A program made the position numbers and the translations under genes. A DNA stretch of 64,000 nucleotides, from positions 139,725,001 to 139,789,000 of the forward strand of contig CM060831.1 in NCBI GenBank assembly GCA_030762175.1, given 5' to 3'. Under the pieces are notes generated by a model. That model saw only the letters and a list, made by a program, of their open reading frames with translations, made no database searches and was not told where the DNA came from. Source of the DNA: Metallyticus violacea (lineage: Eukaryota; Arthropoda; Insecta; Mantodea; Metallyticidae). Of this stretch, positions 47,985 through 60,479 are shown one piece after another (position 1 is the first letter of the stretch; each line of letters opens with the position of its first letter).

Positions 47985-48610
47985 GGGGGGGGGAACAATT
48001 GGTGCCGCTGAGCAATTTTAAAAATTTCGGTTTCAGGTAATCTCTCACTCCTCACTGGTTTTTATAAACTATTTTTATTATTTTATTTCAATGGCATATA
48101 TTGAATTTGGAGTTTCGTTGAGAAAAAACAAAGATTGCTGCCACTAGAGCGAGTTATATATTTTCTCTTTATTTAACCCCCACTCTTTAAATTTCACTTT
48201 TCAGGTATACTGCCACTCCTAATAGTTTGATTTCCTTGATTTTCAGGAACTGTTTTACTTATTTTATTTAAATGATATATAGTGAAATTCGTTGTGAAAA
48301 AAATAAATATTAGTGCCGCTAGAGCGATTTATAAATTTTGAGTTTCAGGCAAACCTCTTCATAATAGTCCGATTTCGCTGATTTATGGAAACTATTTTAT
48401 TATTTTATTTCGATGGCATGTTTTGTTTTTTCGTTGAGCAAAAATAAAAATTGCGGCCGCTAGAGCGATTTTTAAATTTGTAATTTAGGTTAACATGCAC
48501 CCCCAATGGTCCAATTTTTTCTGTTTAACGAACTTCATGAATCGTTGTTAATATGTCATTATATGCCGGGTCTCGTTGAGAAAAAAGAAAATTTGCCGCC
48601 ACTAGAGCTA
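47985..48610 (-). repeat. Array of ~140-bp repeats, inverted (S2)
   Basis: Four to five units in reverse orientation to S1 and S3, with cores (cactcctaatag-type) near 48040, 48207, 48350 and 48495. Each is followed by a stretch ending cactagagcga. The tail segment seen after S1 and S3 is not present at the expected end (below 47985). Confidence 0.85.
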
Positions 48611-49394
48611 TCAGACACATGCGCCTTTACATTCCTTCGGAATTCATTAAAAATTAAGAAGGAAAAAACTAATAAGAAACAGAAATTTTTAAACGATAGA
48701 ATTTAAGTGGTGGGACAGCTCGCCTAAATACTTTATAGACTGTAATGGTCTAGCCATCAGATGCATTACTGGTAATATCGAACAGATGACAGCAGTATCT
48801 GCAGATGAGAATTCACGGCTCCCACTTATTCCTAATGGATGGAAATCTTGGTACGATTTTAATACGACAGCAGTCTCTCTGGGAGACTGTACCAAGCATC
48901 CTCTTCCCGTTGCTTTCTAATTTTTAGAGAATTAATAATAGTTGCAATAGCTGTATGTAAATGCATATTCCAAAAATGGTTACATTTAACACTTTGATTG
49001 TTCCTACCTAGGCTAGTACTTTTTAAAGAAACGGGGAATAATGGAAGTAGGAAGTGCAAAATTTGATATTTTCTGTTCTCGATGGGAATAAACATTCCCT
49101 GTCTTAAGGTACGTGCTTATTTTCATTTAATTGTAAATGCGAGAACTTGTATCGTTTGTGTGGATGTTACATAAAATTTTCCCCGAATTATCGCGCTGAC
49201 TGCCGTGAAACGTGTGACAAAACCATGAAAAAACCTGTAACTTGAGCAGGTAATTTTTCGCAAAGATAATAAAGGCGAAAGTTTCCTCAAGTCGCGTCCT
49301 TTGGCATTTTCATATTCTTGGCCTAAGCATTATGTAATCCCTGATAACTTGTAACATTTCTAACGTTTTCCTCAAAATACATTGAATGCAGAAT
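48611..49394. other. No gene recognised
   Basis: Spacer between S2 and R1b; no recognised ORF. Confidence 0.4.
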
Positions 49395-50610
49395 GCTGGA
49401 GTGCAATTTTGTGTCTAATCATCAGAGCTCGGAAGTTAGGCAAAATACCTTTTCTACCTGGCTATTTGGGTAAATATATTTAAGAGTCGGATAGAAATGA
49501 ACTTATTTCCGTACACTTGGGTCAGTAGGACGAGTTTTTATTCCCCCTCCCCCGCTTTTTGTCTATTTTGGTTTCTGTTGCCTATTTTAAGGTTTAAAAC
49601 CTCTATTTTTGCTTTTTCTTGTTTTGGATCGTTATGCTTTTTTCTGCGATTATTTACGCATTTTAATAAGCACATAAAAGTTCAATATATCGAAGTGAAA
49701 CAGTTATAAAAATGAAATGGCATGTTCACTTCACAAAAAAAAAAAAAAAAAAAGTAAGAGAACTTATCATTACATTTATTTCTTTTCACGCATTAAAAAA
49801 CTTTCTCCTTCCCATTCACTTAAGCTCTTTAAATAGCAGTACCTTCATTAGTGAACGGAACGCACGGTTACCTCGGTCTTACGAACACCAGGAAACAGAT
49901 AGGATGAGGAAATTACTGTAGTTTTGAATAGTCCTGACGAACGACCTTGTATCGATATGCGTGAGATAATTCTAAAAAAGTTGTGGTGGGGATAACTTCT
50001 CACCTGCATAAATGTAGCAAACAATTGCAAGCGAGAAAGATGAGAGTGATACAGCTATGCAATAAACGGTCTCGACAATGTGTTCAGTACGGAAGTAAGA
50101 GAGATACTAACCTGATTCCTCTATAAACGCATAAGCAGAAAATAAGACTCGACCAGAAACCACTGCGTATCTCTTGCTCATTCGCCAGGACTATTCAAAT
50201 CTATTTTACTTTGTCTTGTTCAACATTGCCATGACATCCTGAAAGGTGAATGTTCTGTTGTAACTGGTATGAGTACTTCCGAAATAGCTTGTTTTAAATA
50301 TGCTCCTGTCACTTCAGTGGAAGTAAAACGCTCTTTTTCTACAATTAAAATTTTTCACTCGGACAAGCGACTGACTATGACAATTGACACATGATTGTTG
50401 TTGTTTGTAACCAAGAAAAGTAAGGTTAGTAAGCTTAAGTATTTGTGATAAAGAAATAATTAAGTATGTTTAAATAGCTATTTTCATTAATGAGGAGTGA
50501 TATTACTCTATGTTTTCACTTTTAATTTTGAATTATATTACTGCAACTTTTCAGTATTTTGGCTGCTTATTTTAACCAAAATAAAACCCTGAACTTTCGG
50601 GCTCTGCTCA
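49395..50610 (-). repeat. Interspersed repeat R1, copy b (inverted)
   Basis: Reverse-complement counterpart of 17705-18815 with all landmarks in the same order. Differences include a poly-A run at 49735-49753 and extra sequence near 49530-49620. See R1a. Confidence 0.88.
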
Positions 50611-51621
50611 ATGAAATACCTAACGTTGATGTTGCCTTACAATAGTAGTTGATGTTAGGAGTTGCATTTATATACGTGTGCTTTTGTGAATATACAGAAA
50701 AACAACGTAAAATGTTTCTAAAATGGATAATTTTAATATATCAAATGCTTCTTACAGAACTTCCGAATGTATTAACTTCTGAACGAACTTGAATTACTGA
50801 AACTATATGTTGGATAATTGCTTATTTAGTTGGGTTATTTTTATTAATGCAAAACTTCAGAGTATTATCTAATGCTGAATGCTAGTTTCATGTGGCTATA
50901 CTTGAAGATTGCTAAAATCACAATTTCCAGTGATAACTGACCTCAAATCGGCAGTCAACTAGTCGGCCTTGGCACATGTGATCCTGTCGCGTGACGAATT
51001 TGAACCGCCGCGTATTAATTATAAAAACTGTTCGTTCAGTGTCATCTTTCGCGTTTTATTTGCTTTTGTCGTGGGTAAGAATCTTTAGAATGAGAAAGAT
51101 AACGTGATGGCATTGAATTCCTCCGTGACTCAAAAATCCCAGGAACTGGATTACTCTATGGCCCGAACATCCCGGAATTAAATTGCATCATGACGCAGAC
51201 CGTGCTTTCAGATGTGTGGCACTTGATTGTGCCTTAAAGGACAAATAGCTGAAACTCATTACTACTGTGATTGAAAACGCATGCACAATGCCCAAAAATT
51301 CGCAAAGCTAAGCCAAAACTCTCCGGGGCTGTATCCCAGCCTATATCAGTGGTTAATGTTCGTGTGTACTCGGGTTCATCTGATTGATGCCTATGAAAAT
51401 GCAGGAGTCGTGTGACCATTATACCACCATTACAGTCACTTGATTCCTATCATTGATAAGGGTGATAATTAAAAATATAAAAGGGACTAAACATTTTTAA
51501 ATAGTTACATTTACTTGCATATATTGCATAATTAGTGTGAAATTTGACGTTGCTATTCGCCGCAAGTTGAATAAAAGTGGTGTGTAGCTGGAACGTGTTG
51601 CTCTTTTTGCGTCATTTAGGT
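50611..51621. other. No gene recognised
   Basis: Nothing identified; the short minus-strand ORF at 51234-51419 has no recognisable domain. Confidence 0.45.
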
Positions 51622-51632
51622 TTGAGTCTGTC

Positions 51633-51918
51633 TTTTTTTTTTTTTTTTTTTTATTTATGGACGCTTTTTAACATCTCTCAGTGTTCCATTCAATTCAGGG
51701 CGTGATACGGCCGACAAATTTTGCTCAGAGCCCTCTTCTTTCAGACTTGAGGCTCTTTTACGTGCCGTAAATGTACGACATAGGATCCACAACTTTACTT
51801 ATCCTCCGAAGCAAGCCATGTTTGGATTTTTACGCCTAAAAATTATCCTGACCGGGTTTCAACCCGCGATCTTGGGTTTAGAAGGCAAGCTTGGTTACCC
51901 TACACCACCGGGACCGAA
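51633..51918 (-). mobile_element. Full-length SINE-A copy
   Basis: The minus strand runs from tcggtcccggtggtgtagg and gcgggttgaaacccgg to an aaataaa(A)20 tail, visible as the T-run at 51633-51652. Target duplication ttgagtctgtc at 51622-51632 and 51919-51929. It has the longest poly-A tail of the SINE-A copies, suggesting a relatively recent insertion, though the body has many substitutions. Confidence 0.96.
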
Positions 51919-51929
51919 TTGAGTCTGTC

Positions 51930-52633
51930 AGGCAGGATCTATATTTATTTATTTATTTATTTTTGATTATACTCATGGACGAAAGTCGACCTCGCAAAGA
52001 TAAGTCGAACTGAAACACAATCGAAATTTTTGTGATTAGTCGAAAAATGCCGGTCGATGTTACTTTTCTTAGGAACTGACACACTACCGTTACCCAATAA
52101 ACAAGCTTTCCTTTGTGTTCAGCATAACAGCTTAGCTCCTCCTATTGCCTGCAAATATAATTAAAGTTTTGTTGTGAACCGGTTTAATTAATTTACATTA
52201 AAAATAATAGAGCACGTAATCCTAGTTTAAAACTTCAATCCCTTAAAATCGCACCCTATTAAGAGTGGCTTATAAAAAACAGAACTGCTTAAAACTGAAT
52301 AATTTAAAGAATAATAATTAAATACATTGAGAACTTGACTCGAAAGTGACGCTTGAACCTAAAACGAATCACTTTGTTGGGATTAAAGTAACTTTGACTT
52401 GTATTGCCGACAAGTTGAAGTCGGAAAAAAGCAAATTACGGAAGAGGGGAGGAGTAGCTTGTCCTGTCCATGGCAGAAAGTTTTATGACGCCGCAGACAT
52501 TTGAGGGTATGAATGTACCATTAGGGCAAGGTATTTCCATGGTAGATGAACACAGACAATGAAACGTAGAAATGATGTACTAGATTACAGCAAGAATATG
52601 TACATACGTGTCTGTGACATTTAGTTATTAGTC
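51930..52633. other. No gene recognised
   Basis: A short (ATTT)n run lies at 51941-51964; nothing else identified. Confidence 0.45.
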
Positions 52634-52800
52634 GCCATGGGTGGCCGAGGTGTTAAGGTGCGGACTCGTGCGGTCTGGTGTTTCGATTCTCCCTGTCTCA
52701 GGGTTTTTCCAGGCTTTCCTCAGTCTTCGTAAATGACAAATGTAGGGGGAGGGGTACCCTAAACTTAAATCGGAATACTTTCTGCCTTTAAAAAAAACAA
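52634..52800 (+). mobile_element. 3'-truncated SINE-B
   Basis: Head cgccatgggtggccgagg, ttaaggtgcgg, a damaged B box (gtgtttcgattctcc), ttttccaggctttcctcag, then loss of the 3' third at an A-run. Confidence 0.88.
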
Positions 52801-53165
52801 TTCTATCCCCGTAGTTAAAACACAATTTAAAAAAATGCCTGATATTCCACTTAGGCATGTAACTTGTGTTTTAGGCATACATATACACTATATTATTCTG
52901 ATTTATAAAAATAATGGTACACGTGTTATTTAAACTTTTTTTTTCAAATCTCTAAAAATGAGTTTAACAAACATTTAAGTATACAGACATATATTTATTT
53001 GTTATGTAATATTATTGCAACGAGTAAATGTCAATACTTTGTGAACGCTTAACCATTAACTAAAAAGTTAAATTATAATTATAATTTAATGCGATATGTG
53101 GAAGGTTTTAGGTTCAAACTACTGAAATAAACTCAAAATTGAAAATAATTTATCTTAAATGAAGT

Positions 53166-53500
53166 TATTTAGCTGAGTCTCACTAGATACATTGCCAAGT
53201 ATAGCAAATAAAAAAAATGGTAAACAACATCTTTATTTAGCACTGCAGTCATTTGTTGTGATAAGAGAAGACAAAACTGAAACACAGGCGCAAAATATGA
53301 AACAAAGTTTACGCCTCCCTTTCTTACTATAATTGGGAAGTAATCAACCTCTAATTCTGCTGTCTCTTCATTAGCACATTCAAAATTAAGACATGCACCA
53401 GTATCTTCTTCCTGTGGTGCTCCAGGAGTTACAAGTAAATCTGCCACAGTGGTATTATTCCTTTTCTCCTCGTGATATGAAACGTGCTTTCAAAAATTTT
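53166..53500 (-). other. Open frame of unknown nature
   Basis: A minus-strand frame of 92 codons or more. The ATG at 53447 gives MADLLVTPGAPQEEDTGACL; upstream codons are also open. The acidic first half (EEDTG, NEETAELEVD) looks more protein-like than the surroundings, and the rest is hydrophobic and Tyr-rich. No domain recognised, no clear splice sites. It could be an exon of another gene, a transposon ORF, or chance. Confidence 0.25.
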
Positions 53501-53884
53501 GCGCTTTCATGTAGTAATTATGAAAATACAATGCCCTAATAAAGAAACATGTACACATTTAGTTATTAACCACCCAGTAGATGCATCTCTTTAATAAAAT
53601 AATTATAAATAAATATATAAATGTAATTTACATAATGATTCGGTTTGAATTTATGTTGTAACTCTTCGTTGTAAAAACAGCGAATGATTATATATATAAA
53701 ACTTATCTCGGAAACACATTATTTGTTTATTTGAGATGCCCTCTTGATGTCTCGTAAATATATTTAGCCATTTTGACCATCAAAAGGACATAACTTGTGA
53801 ATTTGTGACGTCATTAAAAAGGGCATGTCATAGGATACATTTCTAAGTAAATGGTTACACAATTAAGTCTGTTAACTTTAGCAC

Positions 53885-53886
<2 letters not shown>

Positions 53887-53937
<51 letters not shown>
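53887..53937. repeat. (TA)n microsatellite
   Basis: About 25 uninterrupted TA dinucleotides. Confidence 0.98.
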
Positions 53938-53940
<3 letters not shown>

Positions 53941-54678
53941 TGGAAAAATTACCAACAATCAAAGCATAAAGGAAAAAAAAAATCTAACAAGAATATGTGC
54001 AAATGACATTTAACGGTTAATATTGCTTAATGCTCTACAAAATGTGCCGACAAAATTTGTTACATTCGTTCAGAGCTTTTGAGATGCACATGGAGACAGT
54101 CCCCGTTACACTATTAGATGCAGAAAACTTTTAGTTTTCAATGTCTACACGCAGAAAATGTCAAAAAGTGTATTCTGTGTGCAACATGTGTCCTGCAAAT
54201 TGCTTTTTAAATGCTATGTTCTTTACCATCAAGTTACCCAGGAAATAACCTGGTCTTGAGAGAAGAAAGGAACAATTATCACCGGTGTCGTAAGCCAAGA
54301 CAGTATAATGGACAAAATTAAAGGAATTAACAATAACTTGCTTCATTGAAGTACTGGAAACACCGTTTAACTGTTTCTTAGTTTTGTCTTGAAATTTGAT
54401 TCAGATTAATTTTGCTTACGAAGTGAGCCAGAAATATTACGGGCAGGTCTGTTCCATACCAAAACTCTATGATTAGTTCCAATGTAATCCCAAATCCCCT
54501 ACATTAAATTTTATCGTCACAATCCCTGTAAATGATTTCATAAAACCTAAAACTTCCATTGATTGAATTTCGCTGTGACCTATAGAGGCCTGGTTCTAAA
54601 ATTCACCTCGACCCAAAAAACCTTGAGAATTCGAGCACGATTCCATTATTTCCGAACTAAAGTACATTATAATCCTCT
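53938..54678. other. No gene recognised
   Basis: AT-rich spacer; nothing identified. Confidence 0.45.
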
Positions 54679-54870
54679 TGGTCCTGATGGTCTAGCGGTA
54701 ACCATATTTGCCTCGTATATCTAAGTGGATCCTGTGTCGTAGATTTACGGCACGTAAAAGAACTTCAAACCTGAAAGAAGATGCATCTAAGCAACATTTG
54801 TCGGAGGTTTCACGCCTCGAATTGAATGGGACGCTGAACACTTGAGATGTTAAAGAGCGTTCATAAATAA
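54679..54870 (+). mobile_element. Internally deleted SINE-A
   Basis: The head tggtcctgatggtctagcgg is joined, after the anticodon region, to cctgtgtcgtagatttacgg, so the B box and first body segment are lost. The rest runs to gagatgttaaagagcg. No clear target duplication. The SINE contributes the 62-codon minus-strand ORF here. Confidence 0.92.
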
Positions 54871-55111
54871 GCGAAAGCAACGTTTTAAATCAGAGAAATT
54901 CACTACCGCCTACCTTGGACAGGATTCTAATAAAGAAACGCTTGCTGAAGCAAATAAGAGAGCCCAGTGCTTGCAAGATGAGCTACCGTGTAATTGTCCG
55001 GTACTTAAAAGTTTCTGCGAAGTTTTACGTGGCGAAAAAGCCTGTAGTACTTCCGTAATCACTTCTGAGAAGTGCTTGAAAGAGCTATTCATCGTCGACA
55101 GCTTCACATAA
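54871..55111 (+). other. Cysteine-containing open frame, unrecognised
   Basis: A plus-strand frame, open from the end of the SINE to TAA at 55109, includes AEANKRAQCLQDELPCNCPV and ITSEKCLKELFIVDSFT. The opposite strand is also open for 65 codons over the same bases. Moderate GC and regular Cys spacing make it worth checking. No ATG near the start and no domain recognised. Confidence 0.25.
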
Positions 55112-55629
55112 ATCGCTCCAAAGAAAATTACTGTGTAGAGAATGGACAGTAGTTGCCGACTCCTCTTCCATTCAATGTAATTACTGAGTATCCTTTAAGT
55201 TGCAATATATCATGTGACATAAGACGTATAAAAATTTGCAGAGATAACATTGAACATATGTGAATGAAAGAATTACTGTAACAAGCTGGCAAGATGTCCA
55301 CTAGTGTGGTGTCTTGGAGAATCCGTTTGATGTTATCTGCTTAGTCCCGGCATGGCTTGAAGGCTACTAAAGCGGTTTAACTCTAAGGGAAGTGAACCGG
55401 AGAAGAAAGACTTAAGAGACATTGTATTCTTTTGTTGCGTTCAGAGCGGATCGGGAATTAGCGTTTCCGGTTGACTGGACAATGGAAAATGAAATGGATC
55501 TAAATTCCGTTAAGATATTGATTAAATTTGTCAAGATTGATGATTTTTAAGGGTATTTTAAAATACTATGAAATACATTAAGGCCTGGAAACTTTCTAGT
55601 CATGTAGTTTTTATATGTAATGTAGAAAA

Positions 55630-55755
55630 GTTTCTGTGAATATTTTTATACCATGTAGCTCTTCTGCGCCTTGTTTTAAATGAAGATATATTTCCCTGCA
55701 GTACAAGGTTTTTCATGCGGGCAAAGAAAGGAAACGTTGGCACCTCAGGACATGG
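55630..55755 (+). repeat. Interspersed repeat R3, copy b
   Basis: Direct-orientation relative of 17060-17205. See R3a for landmarks. Confidence 0.7.
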
Positions 55756-56149
55756 GCTTTTTATTGGTTTATATAGCTGTAGTGCGTGTATCTCTGCCTT
55801 CATTTAAATTTTGGCGCAGGAGATACATCTGGTATAGGAAGAGAAACTTGTTAAAAAAATCTTTCCCTAAATATCGAAATATAACAGAATGATACAAGAA
55901 TAACATTTAGAACATCGGCACTTCTGTGAAATTTCTACTTTTCATTTAGCACTACAGCCCAGGTGAATCTTGGCGACCTCTATCTCCGTCTTACAATTGA
56001 AAAATATACAAATATATTGAGCGGATCCTCAGTTTTTTGTTACATCTTATGGGTCCTAAGGTATTAAGATTTTAAAAATGTTACGTTCAAAGCTTTTGCA
56101 GGCACGCTTTCAACCTGATGCAGGCTCGAGGGAAAGCGTTACTCGTATT

Positions 56150-56234
56150 TAACGTTAAAACCCTTGTTCGTTTTCACCTGGAGTACTGCAGCCCAGATTG
56201 GAGCGGACGTGCGCTTAAGCAAAGATGTACTTGA
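56150..56234 (+). pseudogene. Small LINE reverse-transcriptase fragment
   Basis: The frame reads NVKTLVRFHLEYCSPDWSG, matching the motif (YKTLVRPHLEYCSPVWSP) at the C-terminal end of the RT domain in CR1/Jockey-group LINEs. It ends at a stop after about 27 codons. Short but very characteristic. Confidence 0.65.
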
Positions 56235-56611
56235 CTGACAAAACCTGCACTTGATGGATGCATTTCGGGGAAAAGTTAGAGCTCCAGTTTCCAAGAAGTA
56301 TACAGGGGACAATTACTTTTAAACGTCGCTTCTGAGCTGATGTGGAACGCGGAAGTTGGGAAATCTTGCGCCGGGCCAGCCCTGCCTATCGATCTCAGCA
56401 CACCAGGTCACGTGACTGTTCCGCCCTACCCTGCCTATCTTCTCCTTTCTGACATTACGTTGTTGGGGTAGGCCAGTCATCGCCATGTATTATTCATTCC
56501 AAATCCGCACCACTTAGTGCTCTTGCACTTGCACTTGCAAACACGCGTGAGTGAGGATTCACGCATTGCTTAAATATTGCTGTTCGTGAGCTTTCTGTTT
56601 GTTCTAACAGT

Positions 56612-56843
56612 TTATTAATTTTTATTTATTGGTTTTAATATCCCATTCAATTCAGGACGTGAAACGGCCGATAAATTTTGCTCAGAGTTTTCTTCTTTCA
56701 AGCTTGAGGTTCTTTTCGTGCCGTAAATCTTACGACATGGGATCCATGGCTTTACTTCCCTTCCGAAGGAAGCCACATTTATGATATTTACACCCGATCT
56801 TGGATCTATGAGGCAAGTATGGTTACCACTAGACCACCAGGAT
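56612..56843 (-). mobile_element. Internally deleted SINE-A
   Basis: On the minus strand the head ctggtggtctagtggtaacc is followed by tacttgcctcatagatccaag. The B box is lost and the sequence jumps to cgggtgtaaat. The body runs to the 3' tail near 56620. The ORF at 56615-56869 is a shadow. Confidence 0.92.
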
Positions 56844-57839
56844 TTTAACGATTTGGCATATGCTTTCAAATACGCTCACATCCAGTAAACTTTTGAAGTT
56901 TGCTTTTATCATACCCAGTAGCAATGAAGAAGGAAATTGGTTATGCAAAATTAGTAGGGAATTGTTAATAGTCTTTAACGTAATGCATATTTATCATGTA
57001 AAATGTACATTCCTCGTTTATATGCCGTAGTCGAGTCGATGTCCCGAGTCCCGACGGAGTCACGTTTCGTTAACTTTTCACTGGACCACGACCTATAAGT
57101 CCGGATTCTACATTTTACTGGATCAGCGCCGGCCGCGAAAGCCTAGGCATGTATATGTTTATCGTGTATCGAAGAACGAACCCTATTTTGCACGGAAGTA
57201 AGTAAAGATATAAATAAAATATAATACGTTGATCTTTCAAATACCTACTGCAACTTACAAACAAGCAAATACAAAAATTAATAAAAAATCAAACATTAAA
57301 GTCCTAGATACAAAGTAAAACGTATGGAAAACCCCAGTTAAAATTCTTACAAGTAAAACAATTAGAAACTAAAGAAAACAATACTCGAAAAGCTCTAGAG
57401 AGCTGCATAATAGACCAAATCTGAAATTATGTCTTAACTGCAGAACAAATAAGAAGGAATGTGTTTCACATAATGCACGACTTCCAGAACACTGTTAAAA
57501 TATGAAATCCTGGAATAAGGGCGATCAGTGCCGGTTTGACATGTCCAGGCCGTACGTCTCAAGGGGACACATTTAGCTTCCTTTCTAAATTACTTGTGAG
57601 TGACTCACATTGACAGTATATATACCACGATCTTTAAACTGCTCTCATGTAACAAATTCTGATCGGCAGACTAAACTACTGCACCTCCTTGTTCGGTGTT
57701 GTCGGACGGTGCACAGAAAATGGGGCGGTGTCCCATCGTGCATCAACCACATTGGTTCCCTTTCATAGAAGGATACCTTCAATATGTTAGGTAGTCCATT
57801 TTATTTGAAATGATGTAAACATGGTCTGCTAGTCTATTC
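56844..57839. other. No gene recognised
   Basis: Nothing identified; the region has normal composition and short ORFs only. Confidence 0.4.
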
Positions 57840-58470
57840 TACAGAATGCAAGGCACCTGGAATCTGCATCTGCAAGGGTATTGGCAAATTCTTAAATCAC
57901 ATGTTTATTTGTTCACCCTAATCACTTTAAATTTATTCACTTGGCACAACGCTCCTACAGAATTTGTATATACATTCTTTTCTTGTTCTCAAACTACTTC
58001 TCCACAACACTTAACAATGCCTTTTCCTTTTAAGTGTGTGTTTAGCTTTGAAAATAGACGGTAGTCTGAAGGAGCTAAATCTGGCAATAAGGATGTGTTC
58101 GGTCATTTTAAAGCCAGCTTAATTCATTTTCTGCATTGCAGCAGGGACACGTGAGCGGGGGAATTGTCCTGCAAAAATACACACATTTGGAAAAAATGTC
58201 CCTTCGTTTTTCCAAATAATGGAGAATAGCATGCTCTCGTCACCGTTTTACCCTGTTCTAATTAATCTGTCATAATCTTTTCTTCCAAAAAGTAGACGTT
58301 ATTCGGAATCACTCTTTCGGGAGGAATGATAAGATTTGCACATTTGACGCATCACCAAAACGCTTTGAAGAACCCTCCATTTTGCGTTATGATTGTCCAT
58401 TGTCCATGCTTTTGTTGCTATCAATAGCTCCTCACCGCCTCAAGCAAAAGTGGTCAGTGATGGGTGTTCA
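57840..58470 (-). pseudogene. Decayed mariner transposase (M6)
   Basis: On the minus strand VFLQDNSPAHVSLLQ carries the second catalytic Asp. After two stops, LLPDLAPSDYRLFSKLNTHL carries the third. The usual 34-residue spacing is shortened to 28. Upstream (to about 58470) only scraps such as LSFLPKE remain. It directly abuts the 5' terminus of M2. Confidence 0.8.
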
Positions 58471-58478
58471 GGAATTAC

Positions 58479-59672
58479 CAGGGTAGGTCTATAAGTTTCC
58501 GGCCTCGCCGATAAGGATTATCGCCTTCACAAAATCCTTATCTGGTGCCATACTTCATCTGTTAAGTAAAAACTGCAACTGTAACTTCCGCTCCGCATGT
58601 TCAGTTGTTCAGATATGGTTGCATAAAGAAGGCAATGTGTAGAAGATTGTGACATGTTCAGAACGGAGTTTCGAGCTGTTATTAAGTTTTTCACAAAAGA
58701 AGGACTTACTACAAATGAAATTAAACAGCGATTGGACGGTATATATGGGGAAGCATCCCCCTCATATTCTACCGTAAAAGAATGGGCCAAACGTTTTTGA
58801 ATGGGTCGAGAACGCATTGAAGACGAAGAGCATACAGGTCGGCCATTGGAGGTGCTCACTCTTGAAAACATCCCTCTCGTGGAAGAAGAAATTATGGAAA
58901 TTACAGAAGTAGCACCACGGTTGGGCCTTTCTAAAACAACAGTCCTTCGAATTATTCATGAACATTTAAACATGAATAAGGTTAGTGCAAGATGGGTGTC
59001 AAGACTGCTTTCCTCAGTCCAAAAGTAGCAACGAGTCATCTGTTTTCAGGCACTTTTGGAGCTCTGCCTTGGCAACGAGAGAGAAGTTCTGCAAACCATT
59101 GTTACAGGAGATGAAACTATGGTCCTCTACTATGATCCCTTGTCCAAAAGAGAATCAATGGAGTGGCAGGCGTAAACCTGGCGAAGCACTGTCTCTAAAG
59201 GCCAAGGTCACTCAGTCAACCAAGAAGATCGTGGCCACAATGTTTTGGGTCTGAAAAGGAATACTCTTCATTGACTTCAAGAAAAGGAACACCAAAGTCA
59301 ATGGGGAGTACTATGCTGGCCTACTGCACAGACTACATGCTTCCATCATCAAAGAGAAAAGACGAGGAAAGCTCAGTGGTGATGCGCGCCTTCTTCATGA
59401 CAACGCGCTGTGCACACAGCTCTTGTTGCAAAGGTAGCTGCGAAGAAAAGTGGCTTCAAGGAGATCAACCATCCATCCTACAGCCCAGAATTAGCTCCCA
59501 GTGACTATTTCCTCTTCTCAAAACTCAAGAAGGACCTTCGAGGAAGGAAATTTAAGTGTGACGAAGAAGTATATTGCAATAAAGGGTAACTATATTGATA
59601 AGTGAAATATAGTTTTTTGACTTTCATACCTAGAAAATGGTTAGACTGGAAACTTATGAACCTATCCTCGTA
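58479..59672 (+). mobile_element. Mariner transposon with both termini (M2)
   Basis: About 1.19 kb from inverted terminus agggtaggtctataagtttcc (58480-58500) to its partner gaaacttatgaacctatcctcg (59649-59670). The transposase starts at the ATG at 58654. Both HTHs are intact apart from one in-frame TGA after WAKRF (58798). Later come a TAG at 59026 and frameshifts after EWQA and after LLHDNA. Catalytic blocks: TGDETM (Asp 59110-59112), LLHDNA (Asp 59399-59401), and SPELAPSDYF, where the third Asp is Glu (59488-59490). About 120 bp of C-terminal coding, present in M3, is deleted near 59570. Defective, but its ends are recognisable. Confidence 0.94.
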
Positions 59673-60479
59673 GAGAGTGGAGGGTAGAGTAACTACACTG
59701 ACCACAAGACAAATGCACGTCGCGTGATAAAAAGTATTTATTATTTTTTTTATTGATAATTTCACTTCGTAATCCGGCTGTGATTGGTCAAAATTCAAAA
59801 TTTTGTTTCATTTTATTGGTCGATTTTAAGATGACATCAAATGAGTGAAATAGTCTTCTCTTTTACCTATACAATATTGTTTATTGAAAGCACTATACCA
59901 AACTATTTTCTTGGAAATTGAACAGCTGATCAAACTGACAGCAAAAAGCAATTCTTGTATAACAGAATCTTGAAAGTTTCTTTGTAGGATTAGGATTGCG
60001 CTATCGACTTTGTCAAAAGCAGGTCTACCAACATAATAGGTACATTTAGAAATCTGCAAAGTGCAGCATTCTCTGGGCGAATTACTGTTACAGTGCAGAT
60101 ATTGAAAATCGATGCTCAGAATGAACGACTGCAAGTTGGGTTTGCCGAGTTGCTTTTAATAGCAAGTTCATCGATGAAACAGGCAGGAGATCTCTTGTCT
60201 GGTATTTCCACGTTGATGGACGTAAAACTTTTTCATTTCTGCCGTCGACGTAACTGGAATGCGATAAAATGTGGCTTAGAATAAGAAAACTCTCAAGGGC
60301 TTTGCAGGAAAAGTTGAAAGCTAGTCATTTATATGATGAAGTGTCTCACCCAAACTTGACAGTGCTTGGAGGTTATCCAACATACCTATTAGTACTTCGG
60401 AACAGATGTATTTGAAGAATTGCGGTGGCTTAGGTTCAGCAAAAGAGGGTTAGACGTGAGGAAATCTCGAATATTTCAG
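59673..60479. other. No gene recognised
   Basis: Two opposite ORFs of 97-102 codons show no domain I know. Not matched elsewhere in the window. Confidence 0.35.
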
